Origin: Flavobacteriales bacterium UBA852
Lineage (GTDB): Bacteria > Bacteroidota > Bacteroidia > Flavobacteriales_E > Vicingaceae
Reading direction: 5' to 3'
Length of the DNA: 64,000 nt
NCBI GenBank assembly: GCA_002295925.1
Contig: DBGO01000012.1
Coordinates: 1 to 64,000 of the forward strand
Position numbers and translations under genes: made by a program. The notes under the pieces were generated by a model. That model was given only the letters and a program-made list of their open reading frames with translations, was not told where the DNA came from and made no database searches. This document shows positions 26,366 through 34,923 of the stretch, in pieces; the first letter of the stretch is position 1, and every line of letters starts with the position of its first letter.

Positions 26366-28128
26366 CCATAAATTTTTTCGTATAAATCTTGGTATTGCTT
26401 TAAAATATTTCTTCGTTTCAGTTTTAGGGTTGGTGTAAGCTGTCCGCCTTCAATTGACCATTGGTCGGGCACCAACTCAAATTTTTTCACTTGCTCGTAT
26501 TTGGCAAAATGTTTATTTATTTCTTCCACCTCACGCGCAATACGTTCTTTTACTTTTTCATTGTTAATCATCTCTTGTGGCGTAGTTCCACAATTTATTT
26601 TTTTGCGCCGGCACCAGTCTTTCAAGAACTCAAAATCGGGTTGAATAAAGGCGGCAGGCATTTTCTCCCCTTCGCCAATTATCATTATTTGCTCTATAAA
26701 ACGACTTTCTTTAAATTTATTTTCCATCACTTGAGGTGCAATGTATTTTCCTCCTGACGTTTTAAAAATTTCTTTTTTACGGTCGGTAATTTTCAAAAAT
26801 TTCCCGTTGACCAATGTTCCAATATCTCCGGTATGGAAAAATCCTTCATCGTCAATTACTTCTTTGGTTTTTTCGGGCAAATTATAATAACCAAGCATTA
26901 CACTGGGCCCTTTTACACATATTTCACCATCTTCGGCAATTTTCACTTCTAAATTTTCCAATGGTTTACCTACGGTTCCAATCATTAACCCATCAGGGTC
27001 TAATGAATTAACGGCTATTACAGGAGATGTTTCTGTCAATCCATATCCTTCCAACACCGGAATACCGCCGGCCATAAATACACGTGCCAAGCGAGGTTGT
27101 AAAGCCGCACCACCGGAAACGATGGCAACAACCTCATTACCCAAAGCTTCGCGCCATTTGCTGAAAATGAGTTTATTTGCCAGTTTTAATTGTGTATTGT
27201 ACCACCATCCGAAATTTTCGTTCGGGTCGTATTTCAAGCCCAATTCCAGCGCCCAAAAAAACATGGCTTTTTTTATTCCCGATAATTCGGAACCTTTGGT
27301 TACAATTTTATCATATACTTTTTCCAACAACCTGGGGACTGTGGCAAACAAATGCGGTTTTACTTCTTTCAGGTTATCGCTCAACGCATCGATAGATTCG
27401 GCATAATACAACGATTTCCCTTGATATATGTATAAGTAATCAATCATTCGTTCAAACACGTGGCATAATGGCAAAAAGCTCAATGCTCTGTCGGTTTTTT
27501 CTTTTGGCAAACGGGGTTCTGACCCCAAAACATTGCTGACCAAATTTTTATGCGAAAGCATTACACCTTTTGGTTTTCCGGTAGTTCCGGAAGTGTAAAT
27601 CATGGTAGCCATTTTATTTTCGTCGAGTTGCTTTTGCAAGCGTTCAATTTCAGACACATCGCCACCTTTATCCAAATCTAACACTTCGGTATAATGTTTT
27701 ACACCATTTACATTGTCGTAACTGTAAAAATGTTGCAGTGTGGGTACTTGGTCTTTTATTTGAGCAACTTTATCCCAAATTTCTTGATTGGAAACAAAAA
27801 TAGCTTTGGCGCCGCAATCGTTTAAAATATAGGCATAATCTTCGGGTGTAATGGTCGGATAAATGGGGACATTGACTATTCCTATTTGCTGACAAGCCAA
27901 ATCGGTTAAGTGCCATTCGGTACGGTTGTTGGTTATCATGGCAAGTCTGTCGCCGGGTTGTAATCCTAATTTTAAAAGTCCCAACGAAAAATCTTTTGAC
28001 TTATCGATAAAATCTTTTGTGGATAAGGAAACCCATTGTCCGTTCTCTTTTTGTGTAAAAGCATCTTTTTTAGGAAAATGCTTTAATTGATAGTAATAAA
28101 AATCACTGATGTATTTTACTTCGCTCAT
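26350..28128 (-). CDS. Long-chain acyl-CoA synthetase (AMP-forming)
   Basis: A 592-residue adenylate-forming enzyme that activates long-chain fatty acids to acyl-CoA. The AMP-binding loop is MIYTSGTTGKPKGVMLSH near residue 172. GYGLTETSPVIAVN, HTGDIG and the hinge ITDRKKEIFKTSGGKYIAP are all present, so the enzyme should be active. It has the size and the extra middle segment of the FAA1/FadD15 group of AMP-forming synthetases. A TTG three codons upstream is possible, but the ATG at 28128 (MSEVKYISDFY) is preferred. It stands alone, with an upstream gene in the opposite direction and a convergent neighbour whose 3' end overlaps by 16 bp. Confidence 0.93.
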   Translation of the reverse strand: MSEVKYISDFYYYQLKHFPKKDAFTQKENGQWVSLSTKDFIDKSKDFSLGLLKLGLQPGDRLAMITNNRTEWHLTDLACQQIGIVNVPIYPTITPEDYAYILNDCGAKAIFVSNQEIWDKVAQIKDQVPTLQHFYSYDNVNGVKHYTEVLDLDKGGDVSEIERLQKQLDENKMATMIYTSGTTGKPKGVMLSHKNLVSNVLGSEPRLPKEKTDRALSFLPLCHVFERMIDYLYIYQGKSLYYAESIDALSDNLKEVKPHLFATVPRLLEKVYDKIVTKGSELSGIKKAMFFWALELGLKYDPNENFGWWYNTQLKLANKLIFSKWREALGNEVVAIVSGGAALQPRLARVFMAGGIPVLEGYGLTETSPVIAVNSLDPDGLMIGTVGKPLENLEVKIAEDGEICVKGPSVMLGYYNLPEKTKEVIDDEGFFHTGDIGTLVNGKFLKITDRKKEIFKTSGGKYIAPQVMENKFKESRFIEQIMIIGEGEKMPAAFIQPDFEFLKDWCRRKKINCGTTPQEMINNEKVKERIAREVEEINKHFAKYEQVKKFELVPDQWSIEGGQLTPTLKLKRRNILKQYQDLYEKIYGHRIE

Positions 28129-28312
28129 AAATTTCAAGTTTGCTTTATCTTAATTTTCGAAAATAGTCAATAAATTTAAAATTTGAAAATAATATTTGTG
28201 AATTTTTGAGTGAATCCATTTAGTTTTGCTCTATTATGATACTTTGCCCCCAGATTATATTTTTTGGAATAGTTTTCCATTACAATTTCCTTGAAACTAA
28301 AAGTTATAATTT

Positions 28313-28864
28313 ATGAAAATGAAAATTTACATTATACTCATCCTTGTTATAATTTTTTCCTGTTCACATGAGAATATTAGTAATGAAGACAAATTAACGA
28401 AAGCTAACAAACATGCAGAATACAAGTCAATAATAAGAGATTCATACATACTTTTTAAGCTTGACAGTATAACAAAAATTGATTCAAGTTTAAGAATAGG
28501 TAATGACGCCAGTTACAAAATATTTGAAGAATTTGAAAATCAAACATCTATTGAAGATTTAACAGAAATAATCAAACACCATAAAAATCCGGTTATTCGG
28601 GGATATTCATACATGGCACTGTTCCTTCGTTCGTATAAAAATGCTGAAAATTTATACAGGGAAAATTTTCTAAAAATTAAATGGTTATGTGTTTATGATA
28701 TTTGCTATGCTTATAAAAACAAAGAAGAATTTTTGAAAAATCTAAATACTAAATTAAACAGAATCCAAAATATTCGAAAAATGAAAAATCAGAAATTATT
28801 ATCACCGGAAGAAGAAAAAGCTATTCAATATGAAGATAGAATAAAGAATGAACAAAAACCATAA
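28313..28864 (+). CDS. Unrecognised lipoprotein
   Basis: A 183-residue protein with a lipoprotein signal peptide: hydrophobic residues 4-15, then IIFSC as the lipobox with Cys17, followed by the acidic SHENISNEDK. The rest is highly charged, helical and Lys/Glu-rich, with no motif I recognise (RGYSYMALFLRSYKNAENLY hints at one helical repeat or a HEAT-like unit). It is flanked by divergent and convergent neighbours, so it is probably a single gene. Composition is very AT-rich compared with nearby metabolic genes, consistent with a lineage-specific gene. Confidence 0.7.
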   Translation: MKMKIYIILILVIIFSCSHENISNEDKLTKANKHAEYKSIIRDSYILFKLDSITKIDSSLRIGNDASYKIFEEFENQTSIEDLTEIIKHHKNPVIRGYSYMALFLRSYKNAENLYRENFLKIKWLCVYDICYAYKNKEEFLKNLNTKLNRIQNIRKMKNQKLLSPEEEKAIQYEDRIKNEQKP

Positions 28865-29038
28865 AATAACGTTATCAAATATTTTATATCGATTTATCTA
28901 TACCACTTTTTAGCTTTTAGGAACAAAAATATCCACGTTTACACATATTGACTTTACTCTCAAATACTGCATCATTTATTCATATTTAATTACATTTGGC
29001 TTAAAGTTAATAATTTTAACTTTTTTTTGAAGTTATTG

Positions 29039-29647
29039 TTATTTTTTCAACAATAAACACATGAAATCTAAATAAATGAAATTGTCAGTAAAATAATAAT
29101 AAGGTGTAGAACATTTTAAGTAATGACAATTATTATTTAAGATGCATACTCCATATTTTTCTTTAATATATTTACCTGAAATTACAGCTAAATCAACTTT
29201 AAATAAATAATATAACTTTATAAATTCCTTTGGCTTTTTTATGTTAAAAACACTTATAGTATCAGAGATGTGTTTAAATATTTCATAAGAAGAGAATATT
29301 TGAGAATTACTGAAATAACTTTTATTTTCATTTATAAATTTTTTACCACAATGTGTTCTTTGTAATTCTGTAAGAGAATACAAAGTTGTTACAGATTGAT
29401 TAATATCAAATATTGTAACTATCCCTTTATTTTGTATAACGTTCATTATATTGTTTAATGCAGTATTTTCTAAAGAATAAAAATATATTCTGTAATCATA
29501 CATATCATTTCTAACATTATCAGTATTATCAATATCAGAATAAATGAATTTTTCAACCACAACATATCCAGATAAAGTGTCTAAGAAATTCTGACTAAAT
29601 GCAGAAAATTTTATTATAAATAAAAATAGAATTACTATATATTTCAT
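29039..29647 (-). CDS. Unrecognised exported protein
   Basis: A 202-residue protein with a signal peptide ending near residue 18 (IKFSAFSQ). The mature part is rich in Tyr, Asn, Ile and Lys, with the central stretch TIFDINQSVTTLYSLTELQ and four Cys near the C-terminal half, but no family motif that I can name. Base composition is among the lowest in GC of the window. It ends facing the preceding lipoprotein gene across a 174-bp gap that holds no clear terminator. Its own upstream region (29648-29867) contains a nested inverted repeat. Confidence 0.62.
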   Translation of the reverse strand: MKYIVILFLFIIKFSAFSQNFLDTLSGYVVVEKFIYSDIDNTDNVRNDMYDYRIYFYSLENTALNNIMNVIQNKGIVTIFDINQSVTTLYSLTELQRTHCGKKFINENKSYFSNSQIFSSYEIFKHISDTISVFNIKKPKEFIKLYYLFKVDLAVISGKYIKEKYGVCILNNNCHYLKCSTPYYYFTDNFIYLDFMCLLLKK

Positions 29648-29704
29648 TTTATCAAAATTGGCTTTAAGTTATTTTTTACTTTAATGATAGTTATTTTTTT
29701 GAGA

Positions 29705-29753
29705 GAGTATTACATTTTACTTTTATCAATAATGTAGTACTCCTGTAATACTC
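29705..29753. repeat. Nested inverted repeat with two alternative pairings
   Basis: GAGTATTACATT (29705-29716) can pair with AATGTAGTACTC (29731-29742) with one mismatch, or its first nine bases can pair perfectly with GTAATACTC (29745-29753). The two pairings exclude each other. No T run follows on the minus strand, where the neighbouring genes are read, so it is not a standard terminator. Its role is unknown. Confidence 0.4.
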
Positions 29754-29867
29754 CAAAAAAACTGGACCACAGATTAAACTTTGCTAAGTTATTAATTTCA
29801 AAGTAAATTTTAACTTTTTGCAACTTATATATATAAATTTCAGGAAAAATTATGATTTTAATTAAAA

Positions 29868-31358
29868 TCACACGCCAAGCAATTTTTTAATGTCTTTTAC
29901 ATCGTTTATGTTTTTAGACTTTAACAGCACAATCATTTGGTCTTTTACTTTATCTGATTGCTCAAAGTCTTCGGGTGAGATATAATAAACCTTGTCTTTA
30001 TTTAAATCAAACCCAATAATCATGGTTTCGGTTCCGGGTAAATATTTCATTGCAAAATTATTGTAAGAACCGATAGGAAACCGGGCATTATAGTTTTTGT
30101 ACACAGCATAAATCTCTTGCGGCACAAATGGTTCTTTGTTTTTTTCATCCTTAAATAAAGCATGTATCGTATTTCCGGAAGCCAGCATTGGATTATCGCA
30201 ATTCCACACCCCAAATTGAGAAAAATTCAACGCTACATAAACCCGTTCTTTTTTCTCCATTACTCTAGCTATACTATCATTTCTGGCTTTTACTCTTGCA
30301 TAATATGCTTTTCTGTTTTCCTCTAATTTACGGTTATATTCTTCTATTCTTTTGCGTTCAAGTTCTATCATTTCTTTTTGCTGTGCTATCAGGTTTTTTA
30401 TGGAATCTCTTTTTCTGTCGGCTATCTGTTTTTCTTTCTTATAATTTTCCATTGCTTTTTTCAAATCTTCTTCGGGCAACAACGGATAGGTTTCAAATGT
30501 TATTTGTTGTTCGCCTTTTGAAAATGTTACATTATAAGTTCCTGCACGTCCTCCTTTATCAATCGTTACATTATCCCAAAGTGTTTTGGCATATTCGGGT
30601 TTGTATTTTTTTTCGTTTTCGGTTATTTCAAAAGATAATTTATCATACTGTTTTAACTCCGGAACTGATGCCGGGTCGATGGTAATAAAAAACGACGGGC
30701 GCCCGCTTTCTTTTTTGGGTTCAATGGGTTCTTGCACATTTATTTTTACATTCGATAATTTTTTCCATTCTTTCTCCAAGTCTTTTTCTTTTGACAAATC
30801 CGTTATTTGTGCCTGACCTTCATATACCCATTTGCCTTGTGCAGTATCTAAGTAATATTGATTTTTTGCTGAATTTCTTTTATCCATGGCAATATGCACA
30901 ACCGGCTTTTTCTCACTTTCGGAATTGATAAAAACAGGTTCTCCGTTTTGATACGCATACATCTCTGCCATGCCCATTGACTCAAATGTATATTCCACGC
31001 CGGCGGAGTCGTATTCCATAGGAATGCCCGAAAGGATAAAATTCAACGGATTAGTTAATTCTCTGAACTTAATTTTTACTTCACCTTTTACGAGATTACC
31101 GTTTTTATCTACCAACACATTTGCCGGAAAATCAATCATTGTTCCCGAAGGATGTAAAATTGTAGTATCTCGTTCTGTATTAACAGAATATTCACTAAAC
31201 CTTGGGTTAAATTTTGGAATGGGGGGATTGAAAAAGCGGGTTTGTTCCGCTACAGTTTGCGTATTCTCAACTTCTTGAGTTGATTCGGCTTGGTCATTGT
31301 TTTGACATGAAATTAAATATAAAGCGAAAAGGATAACAGCAAAAATTTCTTTTTTCAT
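29868..31358 (-). CDS. Large lipoprotein with coiled coil, unknown function
   Basis: A 496-residue protein with a lipoprotein signal: hydrophobic start, then LISC with Cys18, followed by the acidic QNNDQAEST tail typical of exported lipoproteins. A beta-rich region follows with TTILHPSGTMIDFPANVLVD (about residue 62), recalling ZU5-like or carboxypeptidase-regulatory domains. A long basic/acidic coiled coil (about 290-360, KEKQIADRKRDSIKNLIAQQ onward) leads to a C-terminal beta region. The family is not recognised. It is followed by the AT-rich unrecognised gene 220 bp away and preceded by the hydroxybutyryl-CoA dehydrogenase gene with a terminator between, so it is likely expressed alone. 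Confidence 0.7.
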   Translation of the reverse strand: MKKEIFAVILFALYLISCQNNDQAESTQEVENTQTVAEQTRFFNPPIPKFNPRFSEYSVNTERDTTILHPSGTMIDFPANVLVDKNGNLVKGEVKIKFRELTNPLNFILSGIPMEYDSAGVEYTFESMGMAEMYAYQNGEPVFINSESEKKPVVHIAMDKRNSAKNQYYLDTAQGKWVYEGQAQITDLSKEKDLEKEWKKLSNVKINVQEPIEPKKESGRPSFFITIDPASVPELKQYDKLSFEITENEKKYKPEYAKTLWDNVTIDKGGRAGTYNVTFSKGEQQITFETYPLLPEEDLKKAMENYKKEKQIADRKRDSIKNLIAQQKEMIELERKRIEEYNRKLEENRKAYYARVKARNDSIARVMEKKERVYVALNFSQFGVWNCDNPMLASGNTIHALFKDEKNKEPFVPQEIYAVYKNYNARFPIGSYNNFAMKYLPGTETMIIGFDLNKDKVYYISPEDFEQSDKVKDQMIVLLKSKNINDVKDIKKLLGV

Positions 31359-31430
31359 AGGATTAGTTTTTAGCGTTTTATGCTTTTAATAACTTATTGC
31401 AAGTATATTTTAGTATCTAACCGACATAAA

Positions 31431-31462
31431 AAAATCCCAACTCTTGTTAGAATTGGGATTTT
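31431..31462 (-). terminator. Rho-independent terminator after hydroxybutyryl-CoA dehydrogenase
   Basis: Read on the minus strand, a 10-bp stem AAAATCCCAA / TTGGGATTTT with a 12-nt loop is followed by further Ts. It lies 30 bp past the stop codon of the hydroxybutyryl-CoA dehydrogenase gene and separates it from the lipoprotein gene in the same direction. Confidence 0.8.
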
Positions 31463-31492
31463 GGAAACCAAAATATTCGTATTGAATAACTA

Positions 31493-32383
31493 TTATTTTT
31501 TAAACTGCTCGGAAACTTTCATGTCCTTATAACTTTCGCCATAAGTATAAAAGCCCTCACCGGTTTTTACGCCTAATTTTCCGGCAGTTACCATATTGAC
31601 CAACAACGGACAAGGCGCATATTTTGGATTTTTAAATCCGTCGTACATTACATTTAATATCGACAAACAAACATCCAAACCAATAAAATCTGCTAATTGC
31701 AGAGGTCCCATCGGGTGTCCCATACCCAATTTCATTACCGTATCAATTTCTTCCACTCCGGCAACACCTTCAAACAAAGTAATAATGGCTTCGTTTATCA
31801 TTGGCATTAAAATACGATTGGCAACAAAACCTGGGTAATCATTTACCTCAACAGGTACTTTATTTAATTTTTTGGATGTTTCCATTACCGCTTGCAACAC
31901 TTCGTTAGAAGTAGAATATCCTTTAATAATCTCTACCAATTTCATTACAGGAACAGGATTCATAAAGTGCATGCCAATTACTTTATCGGGGCGATTGGTG
32001 GCTGCGGCAATGGTTGTGATGGATATTGACGATGTATTGGTTGCCAAAATTGCATTTTCGGGCGCATACTTATCCATATCTTTAAATATGGAAAGCTTAA
32101 TATCTACATTTTCGGTTGCCGCTTCTACCACAAGGTCTGCATTTTTTACACCGTCTTTTAAGTCGGTAAAAGTGGTGATATTGGCAAGTGTTTCATCTTT
32201 TTGCGCTTCTGTAATTTTTTCTTTCTTCAGCATTCTCATTAAGTTCTTTTCTATTGTAGATAATGCTTTATCTAAGCTGCTTTGAGAAATATCTACCAAT
32301 GAAACTTGATATCCGCTTTGTGCAAATACATGTGCAATACCGTTACCCATAGTTCCGGCACCAATAACTGTTACGTTTTTCAT
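31493..32383 (-). CDS. hbd: 3-hydroxybutyryl-CoA dehydrogenase
   Basis: A 296-residue NAD(P)-dependent dehydrogenase of the 3-hydroxyacyl-CoA family, interconverting acetoacetyl-CoA and 3-hydroxybutyryl-CoA in short-chain acyl metabolism. The dinucleotide fold shows VIGAGTMGNGIAHVFAQSGY with Asp at the end of the second strand (LVDIS). The catalytic region has HFMNPVPVMKLVEI, and the C-domain has NDYPGFVANRILMPMINEA. The size is that of a stand-alone enzyme without the hydratase half found in FadB. A candidate -7 box lies at 32412-32419, and a terminator follows the gene. Confidence 0.93.
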   Translation of the reverse strand: MKNVTVIGAGTMGNGIAHVFAQSGYQVSLVDISQSSLDKALSTIEKNLMRMLKKEKITEAQKDETLANITTFTDLKDGVKNADLVVEAATENVDIKLSIFKDMDKYAPENAILATNTSSISITTIAAATNRPDKVIGMHFMNPVPVMKLVEIIKGYSTSNEVLQAVMETSKKLNKVPVEVNDYPGFVANRILMPMINEAIITLFEGVAGVEEIDTVMKLGMGHPMGPLQLADFIGLDVCLSILNVMYDGFKNPKYAPCPLLVNMVTAGKLGVKTGEGFYTYGESYKDMKVSEQFKK

Positions 32384-32411
32384 AATTTATATCGTTTTTG
32401 AGATTTCTTTT

Positions 32412-32419
32412 CAAATTTA
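32412..32419 (-). promoter_or_regulatory. Candidate -7 box, hydroxybutyryl-CoA dehydrogenase
   Basis: On the minus strand the site reads TAAATTTG, a match to TAnnTTTG, 28 bp before the ATG at 32383. The -33 element at 19-bp spacing is poor, so this is tentative. Confidence 0.35.
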
Positions 32420-32461
32420 AGTGTAATCGTAAAATAAGAAAGAAAAAACATGAAATAATTG

Positions 32462-32495
32462 AATAAAAAAAAGCCCCTCGAAATTCGAGGGGCTT
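32462..32495 (-). terminator. Rho-independent terminator of tRNA-Lys
   Basis: An 11-bp perfect stem AAGCCCCTCGA / TCGAGGGGCTT with a 3-nt loop, followed on the minus strand by a run of Ts. It starts one base after the 3' end of the tRNA gene. Confidence 0.93.
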
Positions 32496-32496
32496 G

Positions 32497-32569
32497 TGAC
32501 TTGGCTGGGGCTCGAACCCAGGACCCTCTCCTTAAAAGGGAGATGCTCTACCAGCTGAGCTACCAAGTC
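32497..32569 (-). tRNA. tRNA-Lys (anticodon UUU)
   Basis: A 73-nt cloverleaf on the minus strand. The acceptor stem is GACTTGG / CCAAGTC, the D-arm contains AGCTGGTA, and the anticodon stem TCTCC / GGAGA encloses the loop CTTTTAA with TTT at positions 34-36. The T-arm has TTCGAGC. The 3' CCA is not encoded. The gene is single, flanked upstream by a candidate -7 box and downstream by a strong terminator. MnmA, encoded elsewhere in the window, would thiolate its wobble uridine. Confidence 0.97.
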
Positions 32570-32586
32570 GTCCGTAAAAGGGAGTG

Positions 32587-32594
32587 CAAATATA
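32587..32594 (-). promoter_or_regulatory. Candidate -7 box of tRNA-Lys
   Basis: TATATTTG on the minus strand matches TAnnTTTG and ends 17 bp before the first base of the tRNA. Its -33 region is T/A rich without a clear TTTG. Confidence 0.42.
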
Positions 32595-32677
32595 TTAGCT
32601 TTTTTTTTTCTACCTACTTTTTTTTCTACTTTTTTTCAAAAAAAATAACAACTTTCTGATTTTCAAAAAAATAAATT

Positions 32678-33928
32678 TCACCCACAATTATCCGAAATAT
32701 CAAATACGGTTAATCCGCTGCGTAATTTGGGTTCAACCCAGGTGCTTTTTGGCGGCATTATGGCATTGGCATCGGCAACGGCTTTTAATTGTTGCATAGT
32801 TACTGGATACAAACCAAAGGCAACCGAAAATTCGCCACTGTCCACTTTTTTAACCATTTCGTCATATCCTTTTTCTCCGCTGATAAAATCGATTCGCTTA
32901 TCATTTTTAATGTCTTTTATTCCCAAAAGCGGTGTTAAAATGTACTCGCTTAAAATATCACAATCGAGCGATTTTACCACATCTTTATCATTTATAACCG
33001 TTGAATGGGGTTTTAGAATATACCATGCTCCACGTAAATACATCGCTATTTCGTGCACTGTTTTGGGCTTAACCAATTGTTTCTGCGGAATGATTTCAAA
33101 ATTGGCTTTTAGTTCTTCTAAAAATTCAACTGTACTTTTGCCGTTTAAATCTTGAACTATCCGGTTAAAATCAAATATTTTAAGTTGTTTATCATCAATC
33201 AAATACGACATAAAATAATTATACCCCTCGTTACCGTTATGATGGGGATTTTGCTCTGCCATTTCTTTTCCAAGTAAAGAAGATGATGCAGAACGATGAT
33301 GCCCGTCGGCGATGTAAAGTGCATCGATTTCCTCAAACGCTTTTACAACCGTATCTATATCATTTTTATCTTGAATAAGCCAAAGTGTATGTCGCACCAT
33401 ATCGGTGGTAGAAAAATCGTATTCGGGTCGTTGCTGCATTTGTTTTTGCATAACGGCATTTATCGCGTCATTGTAATCATAGGTTAAGCAAACCGGTTCG
33501 GCATTTATTTTTGTTATTTTAAGGTATTCTTTCAGCTTTTCTTCTTTTTTGGTGAGCGTGGCTTCGTGTTTTTTTATTTTTCCGTTAAAATAATCCCAAA
33601 TACTTGTCAATGCTATTATTCCTGTATAAGTGTTTCCGTTTTTTATTTGACGGTAAATATATAATGCCGGTTTATCATCATGAATAAAATATTCTTTTTG
33701 AATAAACTCTTCATATTTTTTGCGAATGGCAACAACTTTTTCTTGGTAAGAAGAAATTTTTTTTTGGTATTCATATTCGGGATTGATAATGTGCAAAAAC
33801 GTAAATGGATTGCCTTTTAATTTATCAATTAAATCTTGTTGCGAATAGGTAATAAACGAGCGCGAAGCTACCAAGTGAGCTTTATCAATTGGCGGACGCC
33901 AAGCACAAAAAGGGGAAACTTTTGCCAT
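32678..33928 (-). CDS. DUF1015 family protein
   Basis: A 416-residue cytoplasmic protein of the DUF1015 family. Marker segments are the start MAKVSPFCAWRPPIDKAHLV, the central IADGHHRSASS motif near residue 215, and the end VFDISDNCG. In many Bacteroidota this family sits beside serA and serC, as here, and a role tied to serine or phosphoserine metabolism has been suspected from context alone. A GTG four codons upstream is possible, but the ATG at 33928 is preferred. It lies 29 bp after serA in the same direction, probably the third gene of the serC-serA-DUF1015 operon. Confidence 0.88.
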   Translation of the reverse strand: MAKVSPFCAWRPPIDKAHLVASRSFITYSQQDLIDKLKGNPFTFLHIINPEYEYQKKISSYQEKVVAIRKKYEEFIQKEYFIHDDKPALYIYRQIKNGNTYTGIIALTSIWDYFNGKIKKHEATLTKKEEKLKEYLKITKINAEPVCLTYDYNDAINAVMQKQMQQRPEYDFSTTDMVRHTLWLIQDKNDIDTVVKAFEEIDALYIADGHHRSASSSLLGKEMAEQNPHHNGNEGYNYFMSYLIDDKQLKIFDFNRIVQDLNGKSTVEFLEELKANFEIIPQKQLVKPKTVHEIAMYLRGAWYILKPHSTVINDKDVVKSLDCDILSEYILTPLLGIKDIKNDKRIDFISGEKGYDEMVKKVDSGEFSVAFGLYPVTMQQLKAVADANAIMPPKSTWVEPKLRSGLTVFDISDNCG

Positions 33929-33957
33929 ACAATTAATCACTAAGTTAAAATAAAAAA

Positions 33958-34914
33958 TCAGCCGAAATAAGCCATTATTTTTTCGGCAAGCTCAACGCCA
34001 ATTCTGTCTTGTGCTTCTACCGTTGCTGCACCGATATGAGGCGATAATGAAACTTTCTGATGTTGTAAAACTGCACTGTCGGGTGTTGGTTCATTATCAA
34101 ACACATCTATTCCGGCAGCTGACAACTTGCCCGAATCTAATGCTTGCAACATTGCTTTTTCATCTACTACACCACCCCGGGCGGCATTTATAAGAATTGC
34201 TCCGTCCTTCATTTTAGAAAATTCTTCGGCGCCTATAACGGGTTTTTCTTGCGCCGGAACGTGTAACGTGATAAAATCACTTTGTGCCAACAATTCATCA
34301 AACGACACTGTATTTACTTCAATGGATACTTCGGTATTTCCGGCAAGAGATAATCTTACTTCGGCACTTTTGCATGAATGGTCGAACGGTAAAATATCCA
34401 TACCAATTCCCAACGCATAAGAGGCAACACTTTGCCCTATTCGACCAAAACCGATAATGCCTAATTTTTTTCCGCGCAATTCAACGCCTTTGGCATATTT
34501 CTTTTTCAGTTGTTTAAACTCTGTATTGCCTTTTTGTGGCATCTGACGATTGGCATCGTATAAGAAGCGGGCACATCCGAATAAGTGTGCCATAACCAAC
34601 TCGGCTACCGACTGCGATGAAGCACCTGGCGTATTAATTACTTCAATGCCTTTGCTTCGGGCATATTCTACATCAATGTTGTCCATTCCTACTCCTCCTC
34701 TGCCTATTATTTTAAGCCCCGGACAAGCATCTATCAATTCTTTACGCACTTTTGTAGCACTTCTGACCAATAATACCGAGTACCCTTCAGCATTAATAGT
34801 TTCTGCCAGTTTTTCTTGCGATACATTTTCGGTAGAAACAATATAACCGTTTTTTTCCAATAATTCTTTTCCGGCATTAGAAATACCGTCATTAGCCAAT
34901 ATCTTTATCATCAT
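33958..34914 (-). CDS. serA: D-3-phosphoglycerate dehydrogenase, short form
   Basis: A 318-residue D-2-hydroxyacid dehydrogenase that, given serC next to it, most likely performs the first step of serine synthesis (3-phosphoglycerate to 3-phosphohydroxypyruvate). The NAD site is GIIGFGRIGQSVASYALG. Catalytic residues are seen in NAARGGVVDE (Arg), DVFDNEP (Glu) and LSPHIGAAT (His). There is no ACT domain and no intervening domain, so feedback control by serine through an ACT domain is not expected. It starts at ATG 34914, with a second Met next to it, and lies 9 bp after serC. Confidence 0.92.
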   Translation of the reverse strand: MMIKILANDGISNAGKELLEKNGYIVSTENVSQEKLAETINAEGYSVLLVRSATKVRKELIDACPGLKIIGRGGVGMDNIDVEYARSKGIEVINTPGASSQSVAELVMAHLFGCARFLYDANRQMPQKGNTEFKQLKKKYAKGVELRGKKLGIIGFGRIGQSVASYALGIGMDILPFDHSCKSAEVRLSLAGNTEVSIEVNTVSFDELLAQSDFITLHVPAQEKPVIGAEEFSKMKDGAILINAARGGVVDEKAMLQALDSGKLSAAGIDVFDNEPTPDSAVLQHQKVSLSPHIGAATVEAQDRIGVELAEKIMAYFG

Positions 34915-34923
34915 AAAATTATT

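Noticed and set aside
29705..29742. Rho-independent terminator for the large lipoprotein gene
   Set aside because: The hairpin is not followed by a T run on the minus strand, where that gene is read; it is followed by A-rich sequence.
30296..30685. Plus-strand hydrophobic frame within the lipoprotein gene
   Set aside because: It is the reverse complement of the Lys/Glu-rich coiled coil, which yields artificial Leu/Phe-rich translation.
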